This document shows, in pieces, positions 52,980 through 61,991 of a stretch of 64,000 nucleotides of DNA. The DNA is from Nitrospinae bacterium bin107 (GTDB lineage: Bacteria > UBA8248). Under the pieces are notes generated by a model that saw only the letters and a list, made by a program, of their open reading frames with translations, did no database searches and was not told the origin of the DNA. The stretch is from contig MPNJ01000002.1 of assembly GCA_002238965.1 (NCBI GenBank), positions 129,001 through 193,000 on the forward strand. The letters run 5' to 3'. A program made the position numbers and the translations under genes. Position 1 is the first letter of the stretch. The number at the start of each line of letters is the position of its first letter.

Positions 52980-53840
52980 ATGGCGAACGTTCTTATCGTA
53001 GGTTGCGGCTATGTCGGCGCTGCGCTCGGCGCTGCGCTCGCAGGTGAGGGCCATCTCGTCTGGGGCATGCGCCGGAATCCCGAAAAGCTTCCCCAATCCA
53101 TCGAGCCGCTGAGCGCGGACATTCACGACAAAGACCTGGGCGGCCTCCTCCCCGATGGCCTCGATTACATCTTCTACACCCTCTCTTCGGGCGGCGGCGG
53201 CGAGGCCGGCTACCGGGCGGCGTATGCCGACGGCCCGAAAAATCTCATCCAAGCACTTGATAATAAAGGAGAAAGGCCCAGGCGAATCTTCTTCACATCG
53301 AGCACGGCCGTCTACGCGCAAACAGACGGCAGCCGGGTGGATGAGGGATCACCCACGCTGCCGACACATTACTCGGGCCGCACCCTGCTCGAGGGCGAGC
53401 GTACTCTGCTGGAGAGTGGCTACGCCGCCACAATCCTCCGTCTTTCAGGCATTTACGGTCCCGGCCGCACGCGCCTGATAGACTCCGTCCGGGCGGGCCG
53501 GGCCGAAGTCCAGGCGGGTTCGCCCCGCTTCACGAACCGCATCCACCGCGACGACTGCGCGGGCGCGCTGGCCCACCTCATGAAGCTGGAAGCGCCGGCT
53601 GAGATGTACCTCGGCGTCGACGATGAGCCCGCCGACCGGCGTAAAGTGTTGATTTGGCTGGCCGAACGGCTGGGCGTCCCGCATCCGCGCGAAGCCGGGG
53701 GCGGTGAAGCACCCTCCGCGCGCGCGGCGACGAGCAAGAGGTGCTCGAACGCCAGGCTCAAGGCGGCAGGCTACCGCTTTCTCTATCCGTCCTACCGGGA
53801 GGGCTACGCCGAAATGATCAAAGAGGTGAAAACCACGTAA
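52980..53840 (+). CDS. NAD(P)-dependent epimerase/dehydratase-like protein (YeeZ-like)
   Basis: 286 aa. The N-terminal Rossmann loop is VLIVGCGYVGAALGAAL. FFTSSTAVYAQTDGS and ERTLLESGYAATILRLSGIY represent the extended-SDR Ser and structural motif, but the YxxxK pair is replaced (HYSGRTLLEGE). That is typical of YeeZ-like atypical SDRs of uncertain catalysis. It is co-directional with chdC. Confidence 0.82.
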   Translation: MANVLIVGCGYVGAALGAALAGEGHLVWGMRRNPEKLPQSIEPLSADIHDKDLGGLLPDGLDYIFYTLSSGGGGEAGYRAAYADGPKNLIQALDNKGERPRRIFFTSSTAVYAQTDGSRVDEGSPTLPTHYSGRTLLEGERTLLESGYAATILRLSGIYGPGRTRLIDSVRAGRAEVQAGSPRFTNRIHRDDCAGALAHLMKLEAPAEMYLGVDDEPADRRKVLIWLAERLGVPHPREAGGGEAPSARAATSKRCSNARLKAAGYRFLYPSYREGYAEMIKEVKTT

Positions 53841-53852
53841 CTGGCAGACAAA

Positions 53853-54548
53853 TCAATTATTTAGCAGGACTTTCAAATCTTTTCTCAGCTTCTCGAGAGA
53901 TTCCGCGTCGTTGCTGTGGTAATAGCCGCGGATGGTGAAGTTCCTGTCGATGAGCACAAAGCGCGAGCTGTGGGAGATCAGGATTCCCGGCGTCTTCCCG
54001 CCCTCTTCATGCCCGGGATGATGGGCGTGCGCGCTGGGCAGCAGAAGCCGGAAAGCCCGCCCGCCGATGCTGCCTGGAGAGCGCATTGCTCGTTTGGTGG
54101 CGTAGCTCAGGCGAAAGCCCTTGAGCGCTAACTCTTTGATTTCCTTTTCTTTACCTGTCAGGAAAAACCACCGCGCCTTGTCCGCGCCGAACTTGCGCGC
54201 ATAGTCCGCCAGCGTCGCCGCCTTATCGTGCGCGGGGTCGGTGGTGATGGAGAGCTGGCGGAAATCCTCGTGCGCGGCGAACGCCTGCTGAAGCCTTCTC
54301 ATCTCGACGCTCTGCAAGGGGCAGGTATCCTCGCACCGCGTGTAGATGAAGTCCGCCACCCAGACTTTTCCACTGAGACGCTCCCTCTCGAACTTCCGGC
54401 CCGATGCGTCAACCAGCGCAAAATCAGGTAGTTGCGAGTATACGGGCAGGCTCTCGAAGAAGCTTCTCTCGAGCCAGCGCCAGCCGGGCGCGCCCGCCAG
54501 GCCGACGAGAACTCCCAGGGTCAACACCATGATCATGCGCCGCGCCAT
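53853..54548 (-). CDS. SCO1/SenC-family copper chaperone or thioredoxin-like protein
   Basis: 231 aa with GGGGAGA before the ATG. One N-terminal membrane anchor (MIMVLTLGVLVGLAGAPGW) precedes a thioredoxin fold. The CxxxC copper site is in YTRCEDTCPLQ, and the ligand His in LISHSSRFVLIDRN. A His-rich loop (AHAHHPGHEEGG) is inserted. Sco proteins load CuA of cytochrome oxidase. No oxidase genes are nearby, but a cupredoxin-like protein is 2.2 kb away. Confidence 0.92.
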   Translation of the reverse strand: MARRMIMVLTLGVLVGLAGAPGWRWLERSFFESLPVYSQLPDFALVDASGRKFERERLSGKVWVADFIYTRCEDTCPLQSVEMRRLQQAFAAHEDFRQLSITTDPAHDKAATLADYARKFGADKARWFFLTGKEKEIKELALKGFRLSYATKRAMRSPGSIGGRAFRLLLPSAHAHHPGHEEGGKTPGILISHSSRFVLIDRNFTIRGYYHSNDAESLEKLRKDLKVLLNN

Positions 54549-54784
54549 TTTTGTTTCTCCCCGGAAAACCCCAGTGAAATCAGGCCCTTGCGCCCACCCG
54601 TATTCTGGCAGTACGCGCGCGCCGGCGCAAGGCGCGCCGAGGGAATATCACGCCCGCAGCTCCCCGCAAATCCGCGCATTTGCCGTTATCTTGAGATGCG
54701 CGGGCCATGGCAGAATTCCCCTGCGCTTGAGTGTGGCTGCGGCGGAATCCGGCTGTCGAAACTGGTTTTCGCGCACGCTTTCCA

Positions 54785-54895
54785 CCCCCGCGGCAGCCCG
54801 CATTTGCGCGCATTTCCCCTCGAAAATTTACAGAAATTTATCTAATAACCCCGTGAATTTATCTGAATTTATCGATATTTACGGAAATTATTATT
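54785..54895. repeat. AT-rich repeat element, copy 2 (inverted)
   Basis: Inverted counterpart of 42772-42862: CGCGCATTTCCCCTCGAAAA, then ACCCCGTGAATTTATCTGAA and TTATCGATATTTACGGAA. Confidence 0.7.
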
Positions 54896-55134
54896 TGCAT
54901 TTCGCGCCTCCCGCGCCTCGCCCGGGCGGCGGCCCGATCCCTGCGGTCAGCGCCCCTTCCGCCGCCTGAAAAACCAAAGGCCGGCGGGCGGCCTCTCCAG
55001 CATACCCCATCGACGCGAAAGTCCACCGACGGCAAATGCGGGCAGATGCGCCTTCGTCTCGATGGGGGCGCGGAGCCGGAGACGATGATTTTTCGGCGCG
55101 ACGCGCAACTGCGGGCAAATGCGGATGATTAATC

Positions 55135-55206
55135 ACGACCAATGCGGGAGTGATTAACGCGACCAATACGGGAGTGATTGACGCGACCAATACGGGAGTG
55201 ATTGAC
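55135..55206. repeat. three 24-bp tandem repeats
   Basis: Unit GCGACCAATACGGGAGTGAT+TGAC at 55135, 55159 and 55183; the first differs at three positions. There are no spacers, so it is not a CRISPR. Confidence 0.9.
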
Positions 55207-55973
55207 GCGAGTGGGAGGGGTTGCTGAAAAAGTCCGCAGGGACAGGTCGCGGCCTGTGGGACAACTCCGAGGAGGGGCTGTCGCGACAAGACGCGATGCG
55301 GTTTTGTTCGTCATTCCGGCGAATGCCGGAAGCCATTTTGACTTTGCCTTTTCGTCCCTTTCAAACCCACATCCCGCACGTCGTTTCGGTCGTGAGTCTG
55401 GTGCAGGTGGCGGTCCGTCTTCGGGGCCGCCCCACTCATATGTGCAGCCTGTCCGGTTCGTGGCATGCGGGGCGCTCCCGAGGAGCAGGTTCCGACCGAG
55501 AAGGGAGCAGGTTCCGACCGGGGAGGAAGGAACCGCCACCTGCTGATCAAACGCGATTGATGAAGGCTTTTTCACCAACTCCATGCGGGGAGTGTTTCCT
55601 CCCCTTTCATCATGCGCCGGTGACCCTCGTAAGGAGAGAGGTTTCATCGCCGCTTATCGGATCCGGCGCCCGGAATCCCCCCCCGTCAGGCGCATCATTC
55701 CCCGCCCGAATGTCCGTTGACTTGATGGCGGACGCCCCCGTTCCTGGCGCCGGCATCGAAAAAAATGCATTTAGACGCAAATTCTCACGATAACAACAAG
55801 ATTTATGCGTAATATATCACTATAATCACGTATTATAATGCTTATAATTGGTATCTTTACGGGGCATTCTTTCGCCGACAGCAGCGAACGGGAGCGAACG
55901 GTCCGGCCCGGTTTTTTCGGCCGCCGATTTCATCGTCGGTTCACGGGCCTTTACTTGCACGGGGGATTTCAGC

Positions 55974-56972
55974 ATGACGCGGCATTTGTTTTTGATTCTA
56001 TCGGCTTTCCTGGTTCTGGGGTGCAGCCTCGGCGGCGGCGGCGGGAAAACCGCGCCCCGGATCGACCATACGCGCGCCACCACGTTCGAAAACGACGTCC
56101 TCACCATCGATTATACGCATCGCGACGGCGCCAGGGTGGTGCTCGACACGCAGCGTGACGCGGAGAGCACGGCCCCCTTCGCCACGGAGATGCCCGCTCA
56201 TGCGGGGCGCGTGTGGACGCTCCTGCAGAAGGGCGAAGACGGGAAAGACCCCATCCTCGGCTACGTGGTGGTGAGCTGGAATGAGGACGACCCGGAGGAT
56301 TATCTCACGGCGGGCTGGTGGATCCGCTTCATCAACCAGCGCTATCCCGACATCGACCCGAAACATGACGACAGCCAGACCGTCCTGTTCATAGACGGCC
56401 CCGAACTCGACCCGAATTTCCAGCCGCCCCTGCCCGCAACGGGCACGGCGTCCTACAGCGGCGGGGCGGGCGGGCGCTACCTCTATACATACGGGGACGG
56501 CTGGGGAGATGCGAAGGGCAAGATTTCCTCCGAGGAGTTCGCGGGCGTCGCCACGTTCACGGCGGATTTTGCCGCCGGGACCATCGAAGGCTGCCTGGGG
56601 TGTGAGGGCGATCTCACCGTGCAGCGCTTGCACCTCGCGAGCGCTTTCAACAGGTTCGAGACCGAGCCGGTCGCGCTGCTGGCGCATCCCAGGGACTACG
56701 AGGTGCGCTTCGCGCCCACGGAATTCAATCCCGACGGCACGTTTCAGACCGGCGAAGGCGTGACGGTCACGCATCCCGGGCGTTCGGTCGAAAGAGTCCG
56801 CACCGGGTACTGGGGCGGGGGGCTCTCGAACCGCCGCGACGGGGCGGGCAACCCGCGCCTCGTGGCGGGATTCAACAAGGTGACGTTTATCGAGCAGGAC
56901 GGCAGCGAGTCCACCATCACCGCCATATTCAACGCCCTGAGCCATGAGTTCCGGGCGGAAGGGGCCCCCTAG
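55974..56972 (+). CDS. lipoprotein, transferrin-binding-protein-B-like beta-barrel
   Basis: 332 aa from the ATG at 55974. A lipoprotein signal (LFLILSAFLVLGC) puts the lipidated Cys at about residue 17, followed by a Gly-rich tether. The C-terminal ~200 residues show the TbpB/factor-H-binding-type barrel pattern: ATGTASYSGGAGGRYLYTYG, FAGVATFTADFAAGTIEGCL, and the closing GYWGGGLSNRR and AGFNKVTFIEQDGS. Such surface lipoproteins bind host or environmental ligands or are Slam-exported. The next genes on the strand are the secreted paralogue array. Confidence 0.78.
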   Translation: MTRHLFLILSAFLVLGCSLGGGGGKTAPRIDHTRATTFENDVLTIDYTHRDGARVVLDTQRDAESTAPFATEMPAHAGRVWTLLQKGEDGKDPILGYVVVSWNEDDPEDYLTAGWWIRFINQRYPDIDPKHDDSQTVLFIDGPELDPNFQPPLPATGTASYSGGAGGRYLYTYGDGWGDAKGKISSEEFAGVATFTADFAAGTIEGCLGCEGDLTVQRLHLASAFNRFETEPVALLAHPRDYEVRFAPTEFNPDGTFQTGEGVTVTHPGRSVERVRTGYWGGGLSNRRDGAGNPRLVAGFNKVTFIEQDGSESTITAIFNALSHEFRAEGAP

Positions 56973-57199
56973 CGCCCAGCGCGAACCGGCTCCCCCTCGT
57001 CCCGGGCGGGCGCGCAGGCGCCGTTTCGGGGGTTCGACCTGAGCCTGACGAAGGGGCGCTCTCAACCGATGAGGGTGAAAAATCACTCCCCCCTTGAGGG
57101 GCCTGTTGAAAAAGCCCTTGTTTTTCTCCGGTCGGCGACATGATGATTCCGTAGGGACAGGCCCCCGTGCCTGTCCTGTATCGGGGTGAATATGATCGA

Positions 57200-57411
57200 C
57201 GGGCGGCCACGGGGGGCCGCCCCTACGGGCGGAACCCGACCGACGAGAGAGGAAAATCACTCCCCCCTTGAGGGTCGGGCATCCCGAGGGGAATGCCCGA
57301 CAGTGAACTGAGGGCGTAAGCCCGAAAGTGAACTGGTGGGGGGTATAACTCGGAGTGGCGATAAAGCGCGATTCACCCCCCACCACATCGACCTTCGCAC
57401 AAACCGCTCGG
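57200..57411. repeat. long direct repeat R1
   Basis: About 210 bp that recur at 59839-60051. The shared core includes CAGTGAACTGAGGGCGTAAG and a GGTGGGGGGT...ACCCCCCACC inverted repeat. R1 and R2 flank the first block of the paralogue array. Confidence 0.8.
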
Positions 57412-57617
57412 TCTCTGTGACTCCCCCTCAAGAGGGGAGGGAATTCCGATCATCGAATTGTTCACCGTAGGGACAGGCCTCTGTGCCTGTCCTGATGAAA
57501 GATAACCACGGAGGGCAGGACAACCACGGAGGGTTGTCCCTACAAACCATCGCGCTCGCCCACGCCACTTGAACCTCCATGCCGCCCGCTTCCGAAACGG
57601 GGTTTTTCAACAACCCC

Positions 57618-57714
57618 GAGGAACGAGCGTTTGCATAAGCCATTGACGAGAAACGCATCGGCTCGCAAAACCTCCCTCTTCGGTCGGTTTTGACCCTGAC
57701 AAGGGGGGTAGGGG
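57618..57714. mobile_element. partial inverted copy of the 3668-3818 MITE-like element
   Basis: Reverse complement of about 95 bp of the first copy, from GAGGAACGAGCGTTTGCATA to GACCCTGACAAGGGGGGTAG. The outer right part is missing. Confidence 0.75.
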
Positions 57715-57869
57715 TCAAACGCGAGCGAAGAGCGAGTGTTTGCAGCTTTTACCAGAACGAGGGGTCGTCCCCTGCATCAGGCTCACGACAAAACGACATG
57801 GGAGGAGACAACCCCGGCCGGGAAGGGGTCGGCGGATGCCCATGTGCCGCTGCGCCGGACCCGCGTCCG

Positions 57870-58042
57870 GGGAAAAAGCGGAATCTCCCTGATTTCATAC
57901 GAAAATTCTTGTGTATTGATATATATTGGTAATAATATAGCTTTTAGACAGGATTGTAGGCTGATTTGATAATACTTGGGAGTTACAAAAACGGTCCGTC
58001 GAGCCGGATTCATCCGCAGTGACGGGAGAGGAGGAAGAAGCC
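57870..58042 (+). promoter_or_regulatory. array leader 1 with promoter
   Basis: A ~170-bp leader nearly identical to 60215-60390 and related to 63490-63653. -35 TTGTGT (57909-57914) and -10 TAATAT (57933-57938) are separated by 18 bp, in an AT-rich stretch otherwise unlike the GC-rich surroundings. An untranslated leader of ~100 nt follows, ending in GGAGGAAGAAGCC before the ATG. Confidence 0.72.
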
Positions 58043-58525
58043 ATGAACAGTTGGAAACAGGGAGTTTCAAACTTCGCGAAGACGCGGCGGGCGCTGCTCG
58101 CCGGTCTCCTGGGCCTGGGGCTCGCCGTGCTGTGGTCGGGCGTGGTTTTCGCAACAACAATTGTGAATGGCCCCCGTGTGATTATCGATTCCGCCACCGA
58201 CGACGGCGGCGGGAAGATCAGGATATCGTGGTCGCTCCAGTCGGAGCCCGAAAACGTCACTTTCAGGAAAGACCTGCCTGAGAAAGTGTGCGTGTTTTGG
58301 GCCGTGGTGGAAGACGGAGTAGAAGGGTCGTATACGGACACATGCTTCACCAGCGAAGTCGCGAGCCAGGATGACCTGGTGGTCGATACGGGCATCGGCG
58401 GGGACGGCCCGAAAACAGTGTATTCGCTGGTACCGGTCCCCTATTACTATGGTCTCCCTACGTTTCCTGCAGATGAAAATGGGAATCAGCTGACGACCGA
58501 AGTCACGCTGAACGCATCGGCCTGA
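58043..58525 (+). CDS. array protein P1, secreted two-cysteine beta protein
   Basis: 160 aa. A signal peptide of 37 residues has a twin-arginine-like KTRRALLAG and ends WSGVVFA. The mature framework is shared by all eight copies: GPRVIIDSATDDGGGKIRIS, KVCV...W, TCFTSE, DLVVDTGIGGDGPKTVYS and TEVTLNA. The two cysteines probably form a disulfide, and the strand pattern suggests an Ig/FnIII-like sandwich. Variable patches here are ATTIVN (mature start), ENVTFRKD, the codon after KVCV = Phe, EGSYTD and YYGLPTFPADENGNQL. It is the first gene after leader 1. The function is unknown. Confidence 0.85.
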   Translation: MNSWKQGVSNFAKTRRALLAGLLGLGLAVLWSGVVFATTIVNGPRVIIDSATDDGGGKIRISWSLQSEPENVTFRKDLPEKVCVFWAVVEDGVEGSYTDTCFTSEVASQDDLVVDTGIGGDGPKTVYSLVPVPYYYGLPTFPADENGNQLTTEVTLNASA

Positions 58526-58573
58526 CGCGCCGGCGGCGCCGGATGGAGACATGGGCCGGAGGAGGAAGAAGCC

Positions 58574-59065
58574 ATGAACGGATGGAAGCAGGGAGTTTCA
58601 AACTTCGCGAAGACGCGGCGGGCGCTGCTCGCCGGTCTCCTGGGCCTGGGGCTCGCCGTGCTGTGGTCGGGCGTGGTCTTCGCCGTAGGGACAGTACCCC
58701 AGACTGGACCCCATGCGTATATCGATTCCGCCACCGACGACGGCGGCGGGAAGATCAGGATCTCGTGGTCGCTCCAGTCGGAGCCCCCCCCCAACCGCAC
58801 TTTCACGTATACCCAGCCTACCAAGGCGTGCGTTGAATGGGCCGTGGTGGAAGACGGAGTAAGGAAGACGGGTACGTGGACATGCTTCACCAGCGAAGCC
58901 GCGAGCCAGGATGACCTGGTGGTCGATACGGGCATCGGCGGGGACGGCTCGAAAACGGTGTATTCGCTGATACTGATCCCCTATTACGGTGTTTTCCCCA
59001 TGTGGCCTAAAGATGAAAATGGGAATACGGTGACGACCGAGGTCACGCTGAACGCAAATAACTGA
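58574..59065 (+). CDS. array protein P2
   Basis: 163 aa, 48 bp after P1. The signal peptide is almost identical to P1. Patches: AVGTVPQT, PPNRTFTYTQ, Glu after the first Cys motif (KACVEW), RKTGTW and YGVFPMWPKDENGNTV. It is nearest to P4 in patches 1-3, although P1 and P4 are the promoter-proximal copies, showing mixed ancestry. The same GGAGGAAGAAGCC site precedes the ATG. Confidence 0.85.
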   Translation: MNGWKQGVSNFAKTRRALLAGLLGLGLAVLWSGVVFAVGTVPQTGPHAYIDSATDDGGGKIRISWSLQSEPPPNRTFTYTQPTKACVEWAVVEDGVRKTGTWTCFTSEAASQDDLVVDTGIGGDGSKTVYSLILIPYYGVFPMWPKDENGNTVTTEVTLNANN

Positions 59066-59106
59066 CGCGCGCCGGATGGACGCAGGGGCCATAGGAGGAA
59101 GAAGCC

Positions 59107-59580
59107 ATGAACTGTTGGAAACAGGCAGTTTCGGACCTCGCGAAGACGCGGCGGGCGCTGCTCGCCGGTCTCCTGGGCCTGGGACTCGCCGTGCTGTGTC
59201 CGGGCGTGGTTTTCGCAACCACAGGCGTGGTGGGACCCGAAGCGTATGTCGATTCCGCCACCGACGACGGCGGCGGGAAGATCAGTGTCACGTGGTCGCT
59301 CCAGTCGGAGCCTCCCCCCAACCACACTTTCACTAACGACCTGCCTGGCAAGGTGTGCGTGTATTGGGCCGAGGTGGAAAACGGAGTAAGGAAATATGGT
59401 ACGAACACATGCTTCACCGACGAAGCCTCGAACCAGGATGACCTGGTGGTCGATACGGGCATCGGCGGGGACGGCGCGAAAACGGTGTATTCGCTGACGA
59501 TAATCCCCTATTACAATGGCGTCCCCTTGTTTCCTGCAAAGCGGGAGTGGACCGAAGTCACGCTGAACGCATCGGCCTGA
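59107..59580 (+). CDS. array protein P3
   Basis: 157 aa, the shortest copy; the C-terminal patch is contracted (YNGVPLFPAKREW). There are extra cysteines in the signal region (MNCWKQ, VLCPGVVFA). Patches: ATTGVV, PPNHTFTND, Tyr after KVCV, RKYGTN. It combines a P2/P4-like segment (EPPPN, GVRK) with a P5/P6-like segment (NDLPGKVCV). It is the last gene of block 1. Confidence 0.85.
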   Translation: MNCWKQAVSDLAKTRRALLAGLLGLGLAVLCPGVVFATTGVVGPEAYVDSATDDGGGKISVTWSLQSEPPPNHTFTNDLPGKVCVYWAEVENGVRKYGTNTCFTDEASNQDDLVVDTGIGGDGAKTVYSLTIIPYYNGVPLFPAKREWTEVTLNASA

Positions 59581-60160
59581 AGCGCGCCGGCGGAGAACTT
59601 CCGGCTGGGTCGGGGCTTCCCCTCTGATTGAAAAAGCCCTGATTTCCAGATTTGTCGTATGTAACCGACCGACGAGAGAGAAAAACCACTCCCCCCCTTG
59701 AGGGGTCGGGCTTCCCGAGGGGAAAGCCCGATGAAAAAGTCCGTAGTAGGGACAGGCCCCCGTGCCTGTCCTGGACCCTGTGCCTGTCCTGGACCCTGTG
59801 ACTGCAAAGCGCAACCACGGGGATAAACATATCCGATACGGGCGGCCACGGGTCGAACTTCCCGAAGAGGGGAGTTCGACGCCCCTACGGGCGGAACCCG
59901 ACCGACGAGAGAGGAAAATCACTCCCCCCTTGAGGGGGAGTCAGTGAACTGAGGGCGTAAGCCCGAAAGTGAACTGGTGGGGGGTATAACTCGGAGTGGC
60001 GATAAAGCGCGATTCACCCCCCACCGAATCGGCCTTCGCATAAACCGCTCGGCCTCTTCGTCGGCTTTCCCCTCGGGAAGCCGACCCTCAAGGGGGGAGT
60101 GATATCTCTTTTCTCGTCGGTCGCGTCGAATCCTCATTGATTGGAACTTTTCCAACAACC
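59581..60160. other. spacer between array blocks
   Basis: No gene. It holds GAAAAAGCC motifs, a family A relative with tandem GTGCCTGTCCTGGACCCT units (59746-59803) and long repeat R2 (59839-60051). Confidence 0.6.
59839..60051. repeat. long direct repeat R2
   Basis: Partner of 57200-57411. A shorter third copy of its first ~50 bp (GGGCGGCCACGGGTCGAACT and onward) is at 63291-63342. Confidence 0.8.
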
Positions 60161-60214
60161 CCGACCGGGAAGGGGTCGGCGGATGCCCCTGTCCTCCTGC
60201 GCCGGTCCCGCGTC

Positions 60215-60390
60215 CGGGAAAAAAAGCGGAATCTTCCTGAATTCACACGAAAATTCTTGTGTATTGATAATTATTGGTAATAAAATAGCTTTTAGACAGC
60301 AATATGAATTGATTTGATAATACTTGGGAATTACAAAAACGGTCCGTCGAGACGGATTCATCCGCGATGACGGGAGAGGAGGAAGAAGCC
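60215..60390 (+). promoter_or_regulatory. array leader 2 with promoter
   Basis: Nearly identical to leader 1. -35 TTGTGT (60257-60262), 18-bp spacer, -10 TAAAAT (60281-60286). It ends GGAGGAAGAAGCC before P4. Confidence 0.72.
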
Positions 60391-60882
60391 ATGAACGGAT
60401 GGAAACAGGGAGTTTCAAACTTCGCGAAGACGCGGCGGGCGCTGCTCGCCGGTCTACTGGGCCTGGGGCTCGCCGTGCTGTGGTCGGGCGTGGTTTTCGC
60501 CGTAGGGACAGCAACCCAGACTGGACCCCAAGCGTATATCGATTCCGCCACCGACGACGGCGGCGGGAAGATCAGGGTCTCGTGGTCGCTCCAGTCGGAG
60601 CCCCCCCCCAATACCACTTTCAAGTATACCCAGCCTGAGAAGGTGTGCGTTGATTGGGCCGTAGTGGAAGACGGAGTAAGGAAGACGAGTACGAGAACAT
60701 GCTTCACCAGCGAAGCCGCGAACCAGGATGACCTGGTGGTCGATACGGGCATCGGCGGGGACGGCTCGAAAACGGTGTATTCGCTGCTATTGTTCCCCTA
60801 TTACAACGGTATCCTCATGTGGCCTAGAGATGAAAATGGGAATACGGTGACGACCGAGGTCACGCTGAACGCATCGGCCTGA
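60391..60882 (+). CDS. array protein P4
   Basis: 163 aa, first gene of block 2. Patches: AVGTATQT, PPNTTFKYTQ, Asp after KVCV, RKTSTR, YNGILMWPRDENGNTV. It is a close sister of P2 over most of its length, but its end (TLNASA) matches P1, P3, P7 and P8 rather than P2 (TLNANN). Confidence 0.85.
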   Translation: MNGWKQGVSNFAKTRRALLAGLLGLGLAVLWSGVVFAVGTATQTGPQAYIDSATDDGGGKIRVSWSLQSEPPPNTTFKYTQPEKVCVDWAVVEDGVRKTSTRTCFTSEAANQDDLVVDTGIGGDGSKTVYSLLLFPYYNGILMWPRDENGNTVTTEVTLNASA

Positions 60883-60932
60883 AGCGCGCCGGCGGCGCCG
60901 GATGAACGCATGGGCCGGAGGAGGAAGAAGCC

Positions 60933-61415
60933 ATGAACAGATGGAAACAGGGAGTTTCAAACTTCGCGAAGACGCGGCGGGCGCTGCTCGCCGGTCTCCT
61001 GGGCCTGGGTCTCGTCATTCTGTGGTCGGGCGTGGTTTTCGCAATTTCCGCAAAAAGGGTGGGACCCCATGCGATTGTCGATTCCGCCACCGACGACGGC
61101 GGCGGGAAGATCAGGGTCTCATGGTCGCTCGAGTCGGAGCCCGATGGAGTCGAATTCAATAACGACCTGCCTGGAAAGGTGTGCGTTGATTGGGCCGTGG
61201 TGGAAGACGGAGTAATTGGGGCGGAAACGAGCACATGCTTCACCAGCGAAGCCGCGAGCCAGGAGGACCTGGTGGTCGATACGGGCATCGGCGGGGACGG
61301 CCCGAAAACGGTGTATTCGCTGATGCTGGTACCCTATTACAATAATTTTCCCTTTTGGCCTCTAGTGGATGGGGTTTGGCAGACGACCAAAGTCACGCTG
61401 AACGCAAATAACTGA
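60933..61415 (+). CDS. array protein P5
   Basis: 160 aa. Patches: AISAKRV, DGVEFNND, Asp after KVCV, IGAETS, YNNFPFWPLVDGVWQT. It has SLESEP in place of SLQSEP, shared with P6 and P8. The spacer before it matches P1-P2 and the spacer after it matches P2-P3, so blocks 1 and 2 are related by duplication. Confidence 0.85.
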   Translation: MNRWKQGVSNFAKTRRALLAGLLGLGLVILWSGVVFAISAKRVGPHAIVDSATDDGGGKIRVSWSLESEPDGVEFNNDLPGKVCVDWAVVEDGVIGAETSTCFTSEAASQEDLVVDTGIGGDGPKTVYSLMLVPYYNNFPFWPLVDGVWQTTKVTLNANN

Positions 61416-61456
61416 CGCGCGCCGGATGGACGCAGGATCCATAGGAGGAAGAAGCC

Positions 61457-61939
61457 ATGAACAGTTGGAAACAGGTAGTTTCAAACTTCGCGAAGACGAG
61501 GCGGGCGCTGCTCGCCGGTCTCCTGGGCCTGAGCCTCGCCGTGTTGTGGTCGGGGGCGGTTTTCGCAAATGAAAGTAAATTAAGACAGGTGGGACCCCAC
61601 GCGTATGTCGATTCCGCCACCGACGACGGCGGCGGGAAGATCAGGGTCTCGTGGTCGCTCGAGTCGGAGCCCGACGGCGTCGCTTTCGATAACGACCTGC
61701 CTGGAAAGGTGTGCGTGCGTTGGGCCGTGGTGACAGACGGAGTAAAAGGGGCGGATACGAGCACATGCTTCACCAGCGAAGTCTCGGGCCAGGATGACCT
61801 GGTAGTCGATACGGGGATCGGCGGGGACGGCGCGAAAACGGTGTATTCGGTGGCTTTGGTCCCCTATTACCATGGTCTCCCCTTGTGGCCTCATGAGGAT
61901 GGGGTTTGGCGGCGGACCGAAGTCACGCTGAACGCATAG
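61457..61939 (+). CDS. array protein P6
   Basis: 160 aa. Patches: ANESKLRQV, DGVAFDND, Arg after KVCV, KGADTS, YHGLPLWPHEDGVWRR. The protein ends TLNA, two residues earlier than the others, because of a TAG. It shares GVW and SLESEP with P5 and VTDGV with P7. Confidence 0.85.
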   Translation: MNSWKQVVSNFAKTRRALLAGLLGLSLAVLWSGAVFANESKLRQVGPHAYVDSATDDGGGKIRVSWSLESEPDGVAFDNDLPGKVCVRWAVVTDGVKGADTSTCFTSEVSGQDDLVVDTGIGGDGAKTVYSVALVPYYHGLPLWPHEDGVWRRTEVTLNA

Positions 61940-61991
61940 GCCCGGCGCGCGCCGACGGCGCCGGATGGGCAAATGGATGGAGGAAGAAGCC

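Larger units (their letters stand above)
54549..55973. other. repeat-rich non-coding region
   Basis: No gene is supported; open frames here are low-complexity and cross repeats. It contains GCAAATGCGG words, the AT-rich element copy 2, three 24-bp tandem repeats and a family A relative at 55239-55262. Confidence 0.6.
56973..57860. other. repeat-rich spacer upstream of the paralogue array
   Basis: No gene. It holds family A relatives at 57151-57177 and 57468-57494, long repeat R1 (57200-57411), GTTGAAAAAGCC motifs and the inverted MITE copy (57618-57714). Confidence 0.6.

Noticed and set aside
55135-55206. CRISPR array
   Set aside because: The 24-bp units are directly adjacent with no spacers, and no cas genes are present.
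55221-55793. 190-codon plus-strand frame in the repeat-rich region
   Set aside because: It crosses a family A relative and other repeats, shows no domain or ribosome-binding site and has non-coding-like composition.
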